Assembly: GCA_012845835.1 (NCBI GenBank)
Contig: JABAKD010000104.1
Span: 129,155 to 193,154, forward strand
DNA: 64,000 bases
Reading direction: 5' to 3'
Source of the DNA: Undaria pinnatifida
Lineage: Eukaryota > Sar > Phaeophyceae > Laminariales > Alariaceae
Shown here: positions 33,101-40,138 of the stretch, in pieces
Position numbering within the stretch: the first letter of the stretch is position 1
How the letters are laid out: the number at the start of each line of letters is the position of its first letter
The notes under the pieces: generated by a model
What the model was told of the DNA's origin: nothing
Seen by the model: only the letters and a program-made list of their open reading frames with translations
Database searches by the model: none
Program-made: the position numbers and the translations under genes

Positions 33101-36054
33101 ACGTGCAGCGCTTGGTTGCGTGTGTGCTGTTGGGCTCTCATGTGCTGTGTGCGTGCTGGCCATGTGGCTGCAGGTGTGGCTGCAAGACGACACATGATTC
33201 GCCCAGAAGAACGCGTGTTAATTATACCAGTAGTAGATCGCTCTAATATTTCGCCTTTATATATTACAGTATTGCGTTTGGTGCTGTTGTAGTGTTCATC
33301 ATTTTGAGCGTGCTCGGTCTGCAGGTACAGATAGGCTCAAAACTGATCTGTCATACGGATTAAGTTGTTTTAGAGCCTACCTTCCACAGAGTTGGGGGGC
33401 TGTTAGTGATAGTGGTACGATTTCATACCGGTCTAGGATTATTTTTCTATATCCCCTTTAGTCTAGGGCTCCTCTCATAAGTGAGTTCTTCGTACATTGT
33501 GCAAGTAAGCCCGGAGGACCCATCGTGTATCTCACGCCGAGTCGAAGAGCTGTTTTGTGACTATGGTACAATCAAATACTGATCTGTGATACGGATTAAG
33601 TTGTGTCGGGGCCTACCTTCCACAGAGTCGGGGGCTGTTATAGTGATAGTGGTACGATTTCAAACCGGTCTAGGATTATTTTGTTTGTCTTGTGTGAGGC
33701 TTGATTATCCCCCTTTTCCCGTTTAGATTGCCATTTTTCTGGTGTAAGTTCTCTGCGTTGAAAGTACCAATTGGATCGAGGGCATTCTATATCCCCTTTA
33801 GCGCCCCTCTCTAAGTCTGCATAGTTCGTTCTTAATTTTTGTATATCTTTACGAGTGTATGTAAGTGCCGCGTACATTGAAGTAGCTAATTGAGGGCATG
33901 CAGTGTCGTCTGTAGTTCTTTTCTGTGAGTAAGTTCTTCGTATATTTTGGAAACAAACATGGTAAGTTCTTCGTCTACTGCTGTGGGAGTAAACACCGAG
34001 GGGTTTTCCAAGGCACAATCTACGGCGCCTTCCTTTTTCCCTTCCGTAAAAATAAAACCATATTCAACCATTCCGTCCGATACCTTTTTTATTGATGCCA
34101 TCTCCTCTTTCCTTTCGCCTCGAAGCCTCGAAGCGAAGCAGGTTTTTAAATTCTCCTTTCGGCATTTCTCACCTACTTTTACTCGGCGGCGGTTTCAATA
34201 ACAGCAGCAGCAGTGTTTCGCCTATTCTTGCTTCCTTCGTTTATATGTTTTCCTTCCATCAAAGTTTTTTATATTTATTTTTTCATTCTTCTGCGGATGG
34301 GGAAAAATAAAGCGTAAGCTTACCACTTTGTAACCTTTAGAACCTCATGTTCGTATTAAACTGTTGGCATTACTTCAAGCTTCAATTTCTTTAGAATTAC
34401 AACTTATTTCGTCGAGTGCTACCCTTCCTCACCCAAAGAATGGGCGCCATGGAATGTCAAATTATGACCTTTAGGACCTTATATTCGTATTAAACTCTCG
34501 ATATTACTTTAAACTTCTAATAATGACTGATTCTACGGTAGCCCCCCCCAAAACCTGCGATTTTGTTCAACGAATGTTTCATGGCTGCTCGACAAAAGGA
34601 AGGACACTATTGAAAGAAAAGTATCCACATATTTTCTTGTGGGCAAGGGTCTATCGACCGATGACGGCGGGGTGTCGAGGGGCACCGTATTTCAGGAGAT
34701 ACGACCGGGAGCTGGTTTCGAAACCGGCGATTTCGTTGAAGAAAAGTTGGGGGGGCTACCGTAGAACGACTCTAATGTCGAATCGAACAGCTACATTTTT
34801 TTCCCCTTTTCCTCCTCCGAGTGCCGCCCTGCCGTACCCGTAGCATGGGCGCCGGCGAATGCCGGCGCCCATGCGGAGCCCTTTTATTTACCATAATAAC
34901 TCCCCCCCCCCATGATAAACTGGTGCATTCTTTCCAAAACCGTCAGATTTATTCCTCTTGAGGAATATATAGTTTCCACGCACAAATTGAGCTCCCCTCC
35001 CCCCCTCTCCCCCCCCACCCCCGCTCCCTTTCGATCAAAACCAGGCCCCCAGGTCCTCCAAAAGTTCGCCCTCCCGTCGCCGGTTATTCGACTTGCAGGA
35101 TTCACTTGATAAACTGATGCATTTCTTTCCACAGCTGTCAGATTTTGTCCCCCTCAGGAACAGGTTTTATAGTTTCTGCGCACAGACTGACTAACATCAC
35201 CCTGTTGACCCTGATAGCTACACTGTAGTTGCAAGGAGAGTCGCCGGCCTATATCCTTAACGAGGACACACAACCCGTAATACGCGCGATCGGAGTACCA
35301 CACAGCTTGCAAATATGAGTTCCGACAACATCTTCGATCTCACAGCTGGAGCGTAATTTTATTTTTATAATATGTACTACCTACCAGGTATTGATTATCC
35401 GATGAATAGGCTATTGGCCTCCCCTGCGGAGTAGAAGGTGAATGTCGCTCTTACTTACTTTAGAAAAGTTGATCATAGAGCGGGTTTGAATCCTCTCGAG
35501 TGTGATCGTGCTGGCATAGTTGTAGTGAATGTTGTTGTCCTCGGGTAAACAAGTTGATGAATAATGGAAGGGGCGTGAGCGTGAGTTAGCAAAATCCGAT
35601 GAAAATCAACAAGCATATTTAGACTAGATGCTAAAAAGTGGAAATGCTGAAACCTGTTCGGGATTATAAAAAGGCTAGTACCGGCCCCCCGCCCCCCGGG
35701 GAAGGGAAGATGCTTGTGACCACGGCTGTCGTCCAGAAGGTCGCAGACGGTCAAGCCTCTTACGAGCTGAGCTGGACAACAAAGGGATGGTTATAAATCA
35801 TAATAAAAAATTGACTGTTCTTTGTCTGATAAATGGGCACGAGGCCTGCATACAAAAAGAGCCAGTGACTCAGACCCAAAATATAAGCGTTTGGGTTGAA
35901 CACCCCAAAGCAAAAGTATCCACCCCGTGTGAGAGCTTACCTGGATAGTTTCGCCCCCTGGCTCGACGGTGATATCAGCACTTTCCACCTGGAGTACCAG
36001 AAGCATTAATACCACAGCCGAGGTGGCGGTTGTTGACCAACTTCGCCTGCCCAT
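9057..36054 (-). CDS. Copy A: secreted right-handed beta-helix + WSC domain protein, 13 exons, 493 aa
   Basis: Hand-built spliced model. Exons on the minus strand, 5' to 3': 36054-35941, 28454-28377, 26574-26449, 25884-25782, 24293-24183, 23632-23528, 22898-22795, 22346-22256, 21342-21218, 20532-20416, 20048-19836, 19329-19268, 9189-9057. All introns are GT-AG and all phases join without a stop. Order in the protein: signal peptide (about residues 1-26), beta-helix rungs rich in N/G ladders (about 30-350), Pro/Ser/Thr linker (about 375-400), WSC domain (about 403-493). Beta-helix proteins of this kind often bind or modify polysaccharides, and WSC domains are wall or carbohydrate-binding modules, so an extracellular-matrix role is likely. 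The catalytic DPHDD motif of mannuronan C5-epimerases is not visible, so no reaction is assigned. Every exon but the first has a matching exon in copy B. Exon 1 is linked over a 7.5 kb intron by phase and sense only. Confidence 0.82.
10165..10465. repeat. Short duplication, copy 1
   Basis: Matches 15590-16055: ACTTGCAGCCTGCCTGATG, GGTATGTTTGGTTCAGGGTT, and ATGAGGTGGGCCACGCGAGC. The second copy carries about 150 nt extra. Together they bracket the about 5.4 kb of extra intron DNA in copy A. Confidence 0.75.
11215..12540 (+). mobile_element. TIR/G-rich element, composite copy
   Basis: Starts with the terminal repeat (ATACACTCCAGCTGTGAGAT) at 11230, runs through several G-tract modules, and contains a second terminal repeat at about 11998 in the same orientation. 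It looks like nested or tandem insertions. Lies inside the 10 kb intron of copy A. Confidence 0.65.
12805..13045. repeat. Dispersed repeat, copy 2
   Basis: Counterpart of 1-245; within the extra DNA of the copy A last intron. Confidence 0.7.
13195..13485 (-). mobile_element. TIR/G-rich element fragment (reverse)
   Basis: Same terminal module in reverse, lacking the G core; about 200 nt before a forward fragment. Confidence 0.65.
13684..13845 (+). mobile_element. TIR/G-rich element fragment (forward)
   Basis: AAAATGAAAATACACTCCAG start and CGATCGCGCGCATTACGAG; only the terminal repeat and first module remain. Confidence 0.65.
14535..14643. repeat. GTT/TTG triplet microsatellite
   Basis: About 110 nt of GTT triplets interrupted by GTGGGT and GTCGTC. 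Inside the copy A last intron. Gives spurious Val or Thr runs when translated. Confidence 0.9.
15590..16055. repeat. Short duplication, copy 2
   Basis: Partner of 10165-10465, directly followed by sequence colinear with copy B at 51430. Confidence 0.75.
16670..16835. repeat. Dispersed repeat with telomere-like units
   Basis: CTACATTACTGTGTTTTTCA, AACTAACCCAAACGCTAAC, ATGACGTCACTGGGGTG. Matches 27665-27830 (CTAACCCTAGCCCTAACC, TTGACGTCACTAGGGTG). Confidence 0.7.
17360..17690 (+). mobile_element. TIR/G-rich element fragment (forward)
   Basis: AAATACACTCCAACC start, the conserved CTCCGATCGCGCGTGTTAC, and the module ending in the ATGCATCAGTTTGTCA hairpin region. Confidence 0.65.
19268..19329 (-). 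CDS. Copy A exon 12: middle of WSC domain
   Basis: 62 nt, acceptor atgcag, donor gtgagt, phase 0 to 2. Reads ACVEHCKEDGKRFAGTSRGR: two WSC cysteines and the aromatic-AG motif. The split codon joins to the last exon 10 kb away as M-C-R-C. Confidence 0.88.
19836..20048 (-). CDS. Copy A exon 11: P/S/T linker and first third of WSC domain
   Basis: 213 nt, acceptor tgtag, donor gtgaat, phase 0. Starts YEYTGGDYGHKYKPFEECG, then a Pro/Ser/Thr-rich linker (TPAPTGMPSTPSPS) likely to be O-glycosylated, then VYLGCFQDVRRERTMDL and the TNE that opens the WSC middle part. YLGCFQD is the standard WSC start. Confidence 0.9.
20416..20532 (-). CDS. Copy A exon 10: last beta-helix rung
   Basis: 117 nt, acceptor cacag, donor gtgggt, phase 0. 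Contains VTDNILVNCAAYGVRV and PQGEICGNEVVLPEGETVDT. If the donor were not used, translation would stop four codons later (TVGSQ stop); copy B has the same property, so a WSC-less isoform by intron retention is possible. Confidence 0.9.
21218..21342 (-). CDS. Copy A exon 9: beta-helix rung
   Basis: 125 nt, acceptor caacag, donor gtgggt, phase 1 to 0. Reads DDTTITGNTISNAAGAGVRV then a variable loop SKYIGEGYYGTNNK. Copy B has a loop one residue longer and richer in Asp here (SDPDDDGRQYGINNM). Confidence 0.9.
22256..22346 (-). CDS. Copy A exon 8: conserved NEGVDVKEGS rung
   Basis: 91 nt, acceptor gccag, donor gtatgc, phase 0 to 1. GNEGVDVKEGSVETVIENNN is the best-conserved family signature in the protein and is almost unchanged in copy B (SVET becomes CLDT). 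Confidence 0.92.
22795..22898 (-). CDS. Copy A exon 7: beta-helix rung
   Basis: 104 nt, acceptor tcgcag, donor gtgcga, phase 1 to 0. Contains GEDICRGNVISNNEIETN; the NN-IETN asparagine ladder runs into GNEGVDVKEGS of the next exon. Confidence 0.9.
23528..23632 (-). CDS. Copy A exon 6: beta-helix rung
   Basis: 105 nt, acceptor cctcag, donor gtgagt, phase 1 to 1. Contains IINGNTIRDCGIFDY and DDDAGKNGEGV. The GKNGEG plus the first residues of the next exon (Y-V-G-T) match the KNGE-IYIGT signature common in this beta-helix family. Confidence 0.9.
24183..24293 (-). CDS. Copy A exon 5: beta-helix rung
   Basis: 111 nt, acceptor cctcag, donor gtgagt, phase 1 to 1. Reads GLIVTGMVLQNAGAECLRLR, a typical rung. 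Nearly identical in copy B, including the intron on both sides. Confidence 0.9.
25119..25204. repeat. CTG/CTT-type triplet tract
   Basis: Imperfect CTG triplets inside the exon 4-5 intron of copy A. This lies in about 0.9 kb absent from copy B. Confidence 0.75.
25782..25884 (-). CDS. Copy A exon 4: acidic beta-helix loop
   Basis: 103 nt, acceptor ttgcag, donor gtgagt, leaving phase 1. Reads DFTIDGQVWDDD, then EDNASDAY, which holds a possible N-glycosylation site (NAS), then LLHAD. Very acidic, which could suit a calcium site, though that is a guess. Confidence 0.88.
26449..26574 (-). CDS. Copy A exon 3: beta-helix
   Basis: 42 codons, acceptor ccatag, donor gttcga (a weak donor, but conserved in both copies), phase 0. 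Contains DARITIRGVGGTDNVIVRG and then FEIKHDYYTLQ, which joins in frame to DFTIDG of the next exon, forming one rung. Confidence 0.85.
27228..27405 (-). mobile_element. SINE-like element body (reverse)
   Basis: Reverse complement of the 7.7-8.0 kb body: TTCCAGCTTCTGGACAAGC, GTTGCTAACTCACGCTCTCG. In the exon 2-3 intron of copy A and absent from the matching copy B intron, so it inserted after duplication. Confidence 0.65.
27665..27830. repeat. Dispersed repeat with telomere-like units, copy 2
   Basis: Partner of 16670-16835. Both share a TGACGTCA (CRE-like) palindrome, probably just part of the repeat. Confidence 0.7.
28377..28454 (-). CDS. Copy A exon 2: first beta-helix turn
   Basis: 26 codons between acceptor cccacag and donor gtcagt, phase 0 on both sides. 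Reads EAGDTIYLESGTYSEDL, the classic first strand of pectin-lyase-like helices (GDTI-L-GTY). The copy B exon at 60490-60413 differs at only three residues. Confidence 0.85.
29830..30172 (+). mobile_element. SINE-like element
   Basis: B-box-like GGGCTCGAGCCCT (29911-29923), body with AGCACGAGTTGGCGAAATTC and GTGACCACGGCTTGTCC, A-rich 3' end. Confidence 0.6.
30180..30390 (+). mobile_element. SINE-like element with strong B box
   Basis: GTGGTCTACAGCAGTGAGTG (A-box-like) and GGTTCGAATCCC (30255-30266, perfect B box), then the family's GAGGGTCGGA. Present at the matching place in copy B (63.15-63.3 kb), so older than the duplication. Confidence 0.65.
30840..30905 (+). mobile_element. tRNA-like head fragment
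   Basis: GGTTCAAATCTC (30873-30884) resembles a B box following TGGAGTCGG. Only the head is recognisable. Confidence 0.4.
32037..32265. repeat. Tandem duplication, unit about 127 bp
   Basis: CGCCTGGATGATTTACAA at 32037 recurs at 32164, each followed by GGCATCATTTCCA and CAACTTATTATTGTTT. About 85-90 percent alike by eye. Confidence 0.8.
32631..33292 (+). repeat. Direct tandem duplication, unit about 322 bp
   Basis: Unit starts GTGGAGTGCCCTCATCAACT at 32631 and again at 32953. The copies are nearly identical; the second has a longer CA run (32988-33000). An ORF beginning MVPRCRLHTCS stays open in both. That may reflect a recent duplication and not coding function. In intron 1 of copy A. Confidence 0.85.
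33335..33690. repeat. Duplicated block, about 230 bp apart
   Basis: ACGGATTAAGTTGTTTTAGAG... at 33357 recurs at 33589, each with CTACCTTCCACAGAGT and ACCGGTCTAGGATTATTTT. The first copy runs on into a shortened version of the sequence after the second, so it looks like an internally deleted duplicate. Confidence 0.75.
33640..34190 (-). pseudogene. Frameshifted coding-like ORF pair, unknown
   Basis: From 34101 the frame reads MASIKKVSDGMVEYGFIFTE, then ENPSVFTPTAVDEELTMF and KIYEELTHRK before a stop. About there a second frame takes over with SMYAALTYTRKDIQKLRTNY and RRELTPEKWQSKREKG. Composition is protein-like, and the first frame is open upstream of the ATG. I do not recognise the family. 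A single frame change would join them, so it could be a decayed element gene or two exons. It lies within intron 1 of copy A. Confidence 0.4.
34675..34780. repeat. Three-copy dispersed repeat, copy 2
   Basis: GGGAGCTGGTTTCGAAACCG, GTTGGGGGGGCTACCGTAGA. Confidence 0.65.
34908..35375 (-). mobile_element. TIR/G-rich element copy (reverse)
   Basis: Near full left half: two GATAAACTGRTGCATT motifs, C tracts in place of the G core, and the terminal repeat ending CAGCTGGAGCGTAATTTT. Within intron 1 of copy A. Confidence 0.7.
35478..35785 (+). mobile_element. SINE-like element
   Basis: B-box-like GGTTTGAATCCT (35483-35494), GCGTGAGCGTGAGTTAGCAA, GTGACCACGGCTGTCGTCCA. Ends about 160 nt from exon 1 of copy A. 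Confidence 0.65.
35941..36054 (-). CDS. Copy A exon 1: start codon and signal peptide
   Basis: 38 codons. ATG at 36054 in context GGACAATGG, then basic MGRR, a hydrophobic core SAVVLMLLVLQV and a likely cleavage after VESA before D. The tail ITVEPGGETIQ reads straight into SVLNRVEAGDTIYLESGTY of exon 2, the usual N-terminal cap of a beta-helix. Donor is CAG/gtaagc, phase 0. The 7.5 kb intron that follows is unusually long, and no other acceptor exon with a fitting sense was found in it. It could instead belong to another, lost paralogue. Confidence 0.75.
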
Positions 36055-36300
36055 TGTCCTCTCGTGTCCTCGTCGATGCGAAACTGAACAGAAATCAACG
36101 TTGATGTCGGGTGTGGGATGTGTGATCGACGGGTGGCAGTAATCGGGATGATCGGGATGTGAAGGGGGTGGGCTGTGCTTGGTGTGCGTTCTCTTGCTGT
36201 CTCGTTGTCTCCTCTCGTAGCGTTGAATGGTTGCGGCTTACCAGCCGGTAAGATGTTCAATGCCTGCCGCATAAGTCAAAAACGGGAAACAATCTTGACC
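36055..36300 (-). promoter_or_regulatory. Probable 5' UTR/promoter stretch of copy A
   Basis: Sequence directly upstream of the signal-peptide exon. It is pyrimidine-rich on the plus strand (gttctcttgctgtctcgttg). No TATA box or other named element is evident. Given only by position. Confidence 0.25.
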
Positions 36301-37940
36301 TAATTGAGATTCGAAGCTTGTATAGTTTTCAGCCCAACGGTAAAGGGCCAGAAATATTGTTGAAATATTGCATGGTTCCTTGTACATTATTTTGCATACT
36401 TCATACCAGGTACCTGGTGGTGGTAATGTAGAATGTTATATCATGCGGCTACGTCTAACCACCCTATTCCTGCATGATAATAAGTCGTTTGCCTGTATGT
36501 ACGGAGATACGACCTTTTCAAATGGCCGTCTTCTACCTATCTGCCCGTCAAATATAAAGCCAGCCATGATAACAGAGTTTTCTGAAAAATGGGAACGGAG
36601 CCTAAAATGAGAACCAAGCGTTATCTCCAGAACCATGTGGTGTATCAGAGAACCGAAATGATCCTCATGGTAGTTCGCTTATACCGCAGGTGTGTCCTAA
36701 TGGTTAAGGTCCATAATGGTTGTATATTGGTCAGCATCGTGTATTCCTCTGCTATAAACAGATAAATAGTCGCATGTCTCAGTTGGCACCATCGTATATT
36801 CATCTACTGCTATTAAGAGTCACATGTCCATAGAGAGCAGGCGATGAAACACAACATAGAGACGTTTGTTGGAAGCATGCAGGATAGTTATTATTGAAAG
36901 TTTTCTCCTCGTTATCATGTCGTCGTCCACCCCAGGAATGCTACTCTGCATGGATATTACCAAACAAAATATATACCTCCGGGTTCCATGCCATTCAGAA
37001 CCTAACACTTGAACAACAGGTATCACACTCTCCATCTCGCATGCCACAACACACTGCGCGCAGCGCAAACTTAGTTAAATTCAACCAACTTCTGTGTTGA
37101 CCGTTCAATGCAATTATCGAAATGGCCATTTACTCTCTTGGAATTCGGTACGGAATTTCGGTGGTCCAGCCGACCGCGAGGAGCGCAGATAGATGACAGT
37201 CCACATATCTTGTGTTCAGACACTTTCGTGGGCTTTCTCCGGGCAGGAGATCAGCACGCAAGCCTTACAGCAGAGCAGGTATTGGTTGTATCCTAGAGGA
37301 CATGCTCATGTTTACCCTATACAAATTTCAAGGTAAATAACAGCAGTGTGTGCTCTTAAAAAAAAACTGTATGTGAGCCCATCAACATCCAGCGCAACCA
37401 CTGCCCACACTGGTGCCTCATAGAGAGACGAGTACTGCGGTCATAAGCTACGAGGCAGAGAAGCACACCGCAAATACAGCAAAGCGATTAGACCATGCAG
37501 TGGCAACCGCAATAAGCACGCAAGCAAAAAACAGCAGGGATAAGTAAGGACGACCGAAAATCTTTACAACAACATTCTGCACTGCATGCTTGATATTTTG
37601 CCTGTAGCAGCCGAGGACTAGGACGTGAACGTATTATGATGAATGCCGTGTGCCACGGAACATAACACACCCACCCGTAGGACGACGTTTGTCGCTGATA
37701 CCCGCCAACGCAAGGGGAGCACACAAAAGGAAAAGCGTGCCTTGGTAACATTTCGTCGAGATCTATCCGTAAACAGACGATTCGAGGCTCGGCATTGTTC
37801 ATTCTCCCCGTTGTCGTGAAAAAAAACTTCAAGAATCGCGCGAGGGGGGGATGTGCTATCTTTTGTACAACGATACGGTGGTAGTCGGTTGTTGTCCGGT
37901 AGTTGCGAGGCGGTTCGGGCCACCCGCAACATCTGCATTT
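36300..37940. other. Upstream flank of copy A, no supported gene
   Basis: Only short open frames. The 194-aa minus-strand frames near 37.5-38.2 kb are largely minisatellite translation. An ATACCAGGTACCTGGTGG palindrome sits at about 36404. Confidence 0.4.
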
Positions 37941-38645
37941 TTGGTGGAAGCTCATGAAAGCTGCCATTGAAGCTGCCATGGAAGCGATCGAAGCTTGCAT
38001 GGAAACGTGGAACCTTCCATGGAAACTTCCACGGCATGGAAGCGTGGAAGCTTCCGTCGGAGTAACTTCCACGGAATTTTGTCGTGGAAGCTTCCACGGA
38101 AGTTACTTCCACTGCAGCTTCCGTGAACGTTTCGACGAAAGTTATAAATAGTTCCACGGAAACTTCCACGGAAGCTTTCGTGGAAGTAAATTGCTTCCAC
38201 AAAGGCTTTCACGGAAGCTTTCGAGGAAGTAATTTTGTTTCCACGGAAACTTCCACGGAAGCTTTCGTGAAAGCAAATTGCTTCAACGGAGGCTTTCACG
38301 GAAGCTTTCGAGGAAGTAACTTACTTTCGCAGGAGCTTTCACGAAAGTAAATTCTTTTTTTTGGAAGCTTCGGTGGAAGTAAAATTTGCTTCCACGGAAG
38401 CTTCCGTGAAAGCTTTCACGGAAGATTTTCGTGGAAGAAAATTAGCTTCCACGGAAGCTTAACGGAAGCTTTCAAGGGCGTAATTTTTCTTCTACCGAAG
38501 CTTTCAACCTGTAGCAAATTTTGTTCCACGAAAAGATTCGCGCAAGATTTCACAGAAGCTTTCGTGCAAGTAAATTTCTTTCACCGAAGCTTTCGCGGAA
38601 GTACATTAGCTTCCACGGAAGCTTTCACGGAAGCTTTCACGGAAT

Positions 38646-38682
38646 TTAACCCTAACCCTAACCCTAATCCTAACCCGTAACC
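38646..38682. repeat. Interstitial telomere-like block 1
   Basis: Several CCCTAA units with variants (CCTAAT, CCGTAA), inside the AAGCTT minisatellite. Confidence 0.85.
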
Positions 38683-38943
38683 GTTTCGTGGAAGCTTTCG
38701 CGGAAGCTTTCGCGGAAGCTTGCGTGGTAGCTTTCGTGGAAGCTTTCGTGGAAGATTCCGTGGAAGCGTTCGTGGAAGCTTTCTACCGAAGCTTTCAAAC
38801 TGGAGTAAATTTGCTTCCACGAATCGTTTCACGGAAGCTTTCACGGAAGCTTTCACGGAAGGTTTCGTGGAAGCAAATCGCTTTCACCGAAGCTTCCGCG
38901 GAAGTAATTTTGTCACGGAAGCTTTCACGGAAGCTTTCAAGGA

Positions 38944-38990
38944 ACCCAACCCTAACCCTAACCCAAACCCAAACCCTAACGCCTAACCCC
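38944..38990. repeat. Interstitial telomere-like block 2
   Basis: CCCTAA and CCCAAA units, flanked by ACGGAAGCTTTCAAGGAAC on the left and TTGTGGAAGC on the right. Confidence 0.85.
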
Positions 38991-39600
38991 TTGTGGAAGC
39001 TTTCGTGGAAGCTTTCGTGGAAGTTACTTCCGTGGAAGCTTCCACCACTTCCAACAAAGCTTCGTGAAAGCTTTCGTGGAAGATACTTTCATGGAAGCGT
39101 TCGGGAAAGCTTTCGAGGAAGCTACTTTCATGGAAGCTTTCGCGGAAGCTTTCGTGGAAGCTTCATTTTTTTCCATAGAAGCTTTCACGGAAGCTTTATA
39201 GGAATTACATTTCTTTCACCGAAGCTTCCGTGGAAGGACATCTTCTTCCACGGAAGCTTCCGTGAAAGCTTTCACGACAGCTTCGTGGAAGAAAACTAGC
39301 TTCCACGGTAGCATTCACGGAAGCTTTCGCGGAAGCAAATTACTTTCCCGGAAGCTTCCGTGGAGGTAAATTTGCTTCCACGGAAGCTTTCGTAGAAGAA
39401 AATTAGCTTCCACGGAAGCCTTCACGGAAGCTTTCACGGACGTAAATTTGCTTCTACGGAAGATTTAAAACTGGCGCAAAGTTGTCTTCCATGAAAAATT
39501 TCACGGAAGCTTTCACGAAAGCTTTCGTGCAAGTAAATTTGTTTCACCGAAGATTTCTCGGAAGTAAATTTGCTTCCACGGAAGCTTTCAGGGAACCTAA

Positions 39601-39635
39601 ACATAACCCTAACCCTAACCCTAACCCGTAACCCT
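39601..39635. repeat. Interstitial telomere-like block 3
   Basis: CCCTAA units ending CCCGTAACCCTTCGTGG, the same exit junction as the other blocks. Confidence 0.85.
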
Positions 39636-39840
39636 TCGTGGAAGCTTCCGCGGAAGCTTGCGTGGTAGCTTTCATAGAAGCTTTCGTGGAAGCTTCCATG
39701 GAAGCTTTCGTGGAAGCTTTCTACCGAACCTTTCAAACTGGAGTAAATTTGCTTCCACGATTTTTTTCACGGACGTTTTCACGAAAGCTTTCACGGAAGA
39801 TTTCGTCGAAGTAAATTGCTTTCATCAAAGCTTTCACGGA

Positions 39841-39875
39841 ACCCAGCCCTCACCCTAACCCTAACTCCTAACCCT
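39841..39875. repeat. Interstitial telomere-like block 4
   Basis: CCCTAA units with variants, ending in CCTAACCCTTCGCGG. Confidence 0.8.
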
Positions 39876-40138
39876 TCGCGGAAGCTGTCGTGGAAGATTT
39901 ATTGGAAGTTTCTTCCGTCGAAGCTTCCACTATTTCCATGAAAGCTTCCGTGGAAGCCCTCGTAAAATCTTCCGTTTTTTTTCCCATGGAAGCTTCATTA
40001 ACTTTCATGAAAGATTCCATTGCTTCCATGAAAGCTTCCATGGAAGCGATGGAAGCTTCCATGAAAGCGGTGGAAGCTTCCACGGAAGCTTTCATGAGCT
40101 TCCACGCAAAACCCAAGTAGTGCATGAGACTGGTAGGT

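Larger units (their letters stand above)
37950..40110. repeat. AAGCTT-containing minisatellite array, about 2.2 kb
   Basis: Tandem, degenerate 12-nt units around GGAAGCTTTCGT / ACGGAAGCTTTC, so HindIII sites recur every 12 or 24 nt. Units appear in both directions (TTCCACGGAAGC and GCTTTCGTGGAA), giving many local palindromes. Because 12 is a multiple of 3, long spurious ORFs arise on both strands (for example repeated KLPR or GSFR). Four telomere-like blocks interrupt it. Confidence 0.95.

Noticed and set aside
9057-36054. Naming the gene as mannuronan C5-epimerase
   Set aside because: The beta-helix plus WSC layout fits brown-algal types, but the catalytic DPHDD-type motif is not visible in any rung.
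38688-39299. Longest open frames in the window (about 200 aa) over the minisatellite
   Set aside because: A 12-nt repeat unit is a multiple of three, so frames stay open on both strands; the products are simple KLSR/EAFAE repeats without domains.
37950-40110. CRISPR-like array
   Set aside because: Units are contiguous and degenerate with no unique spacers; eukaryotic context.
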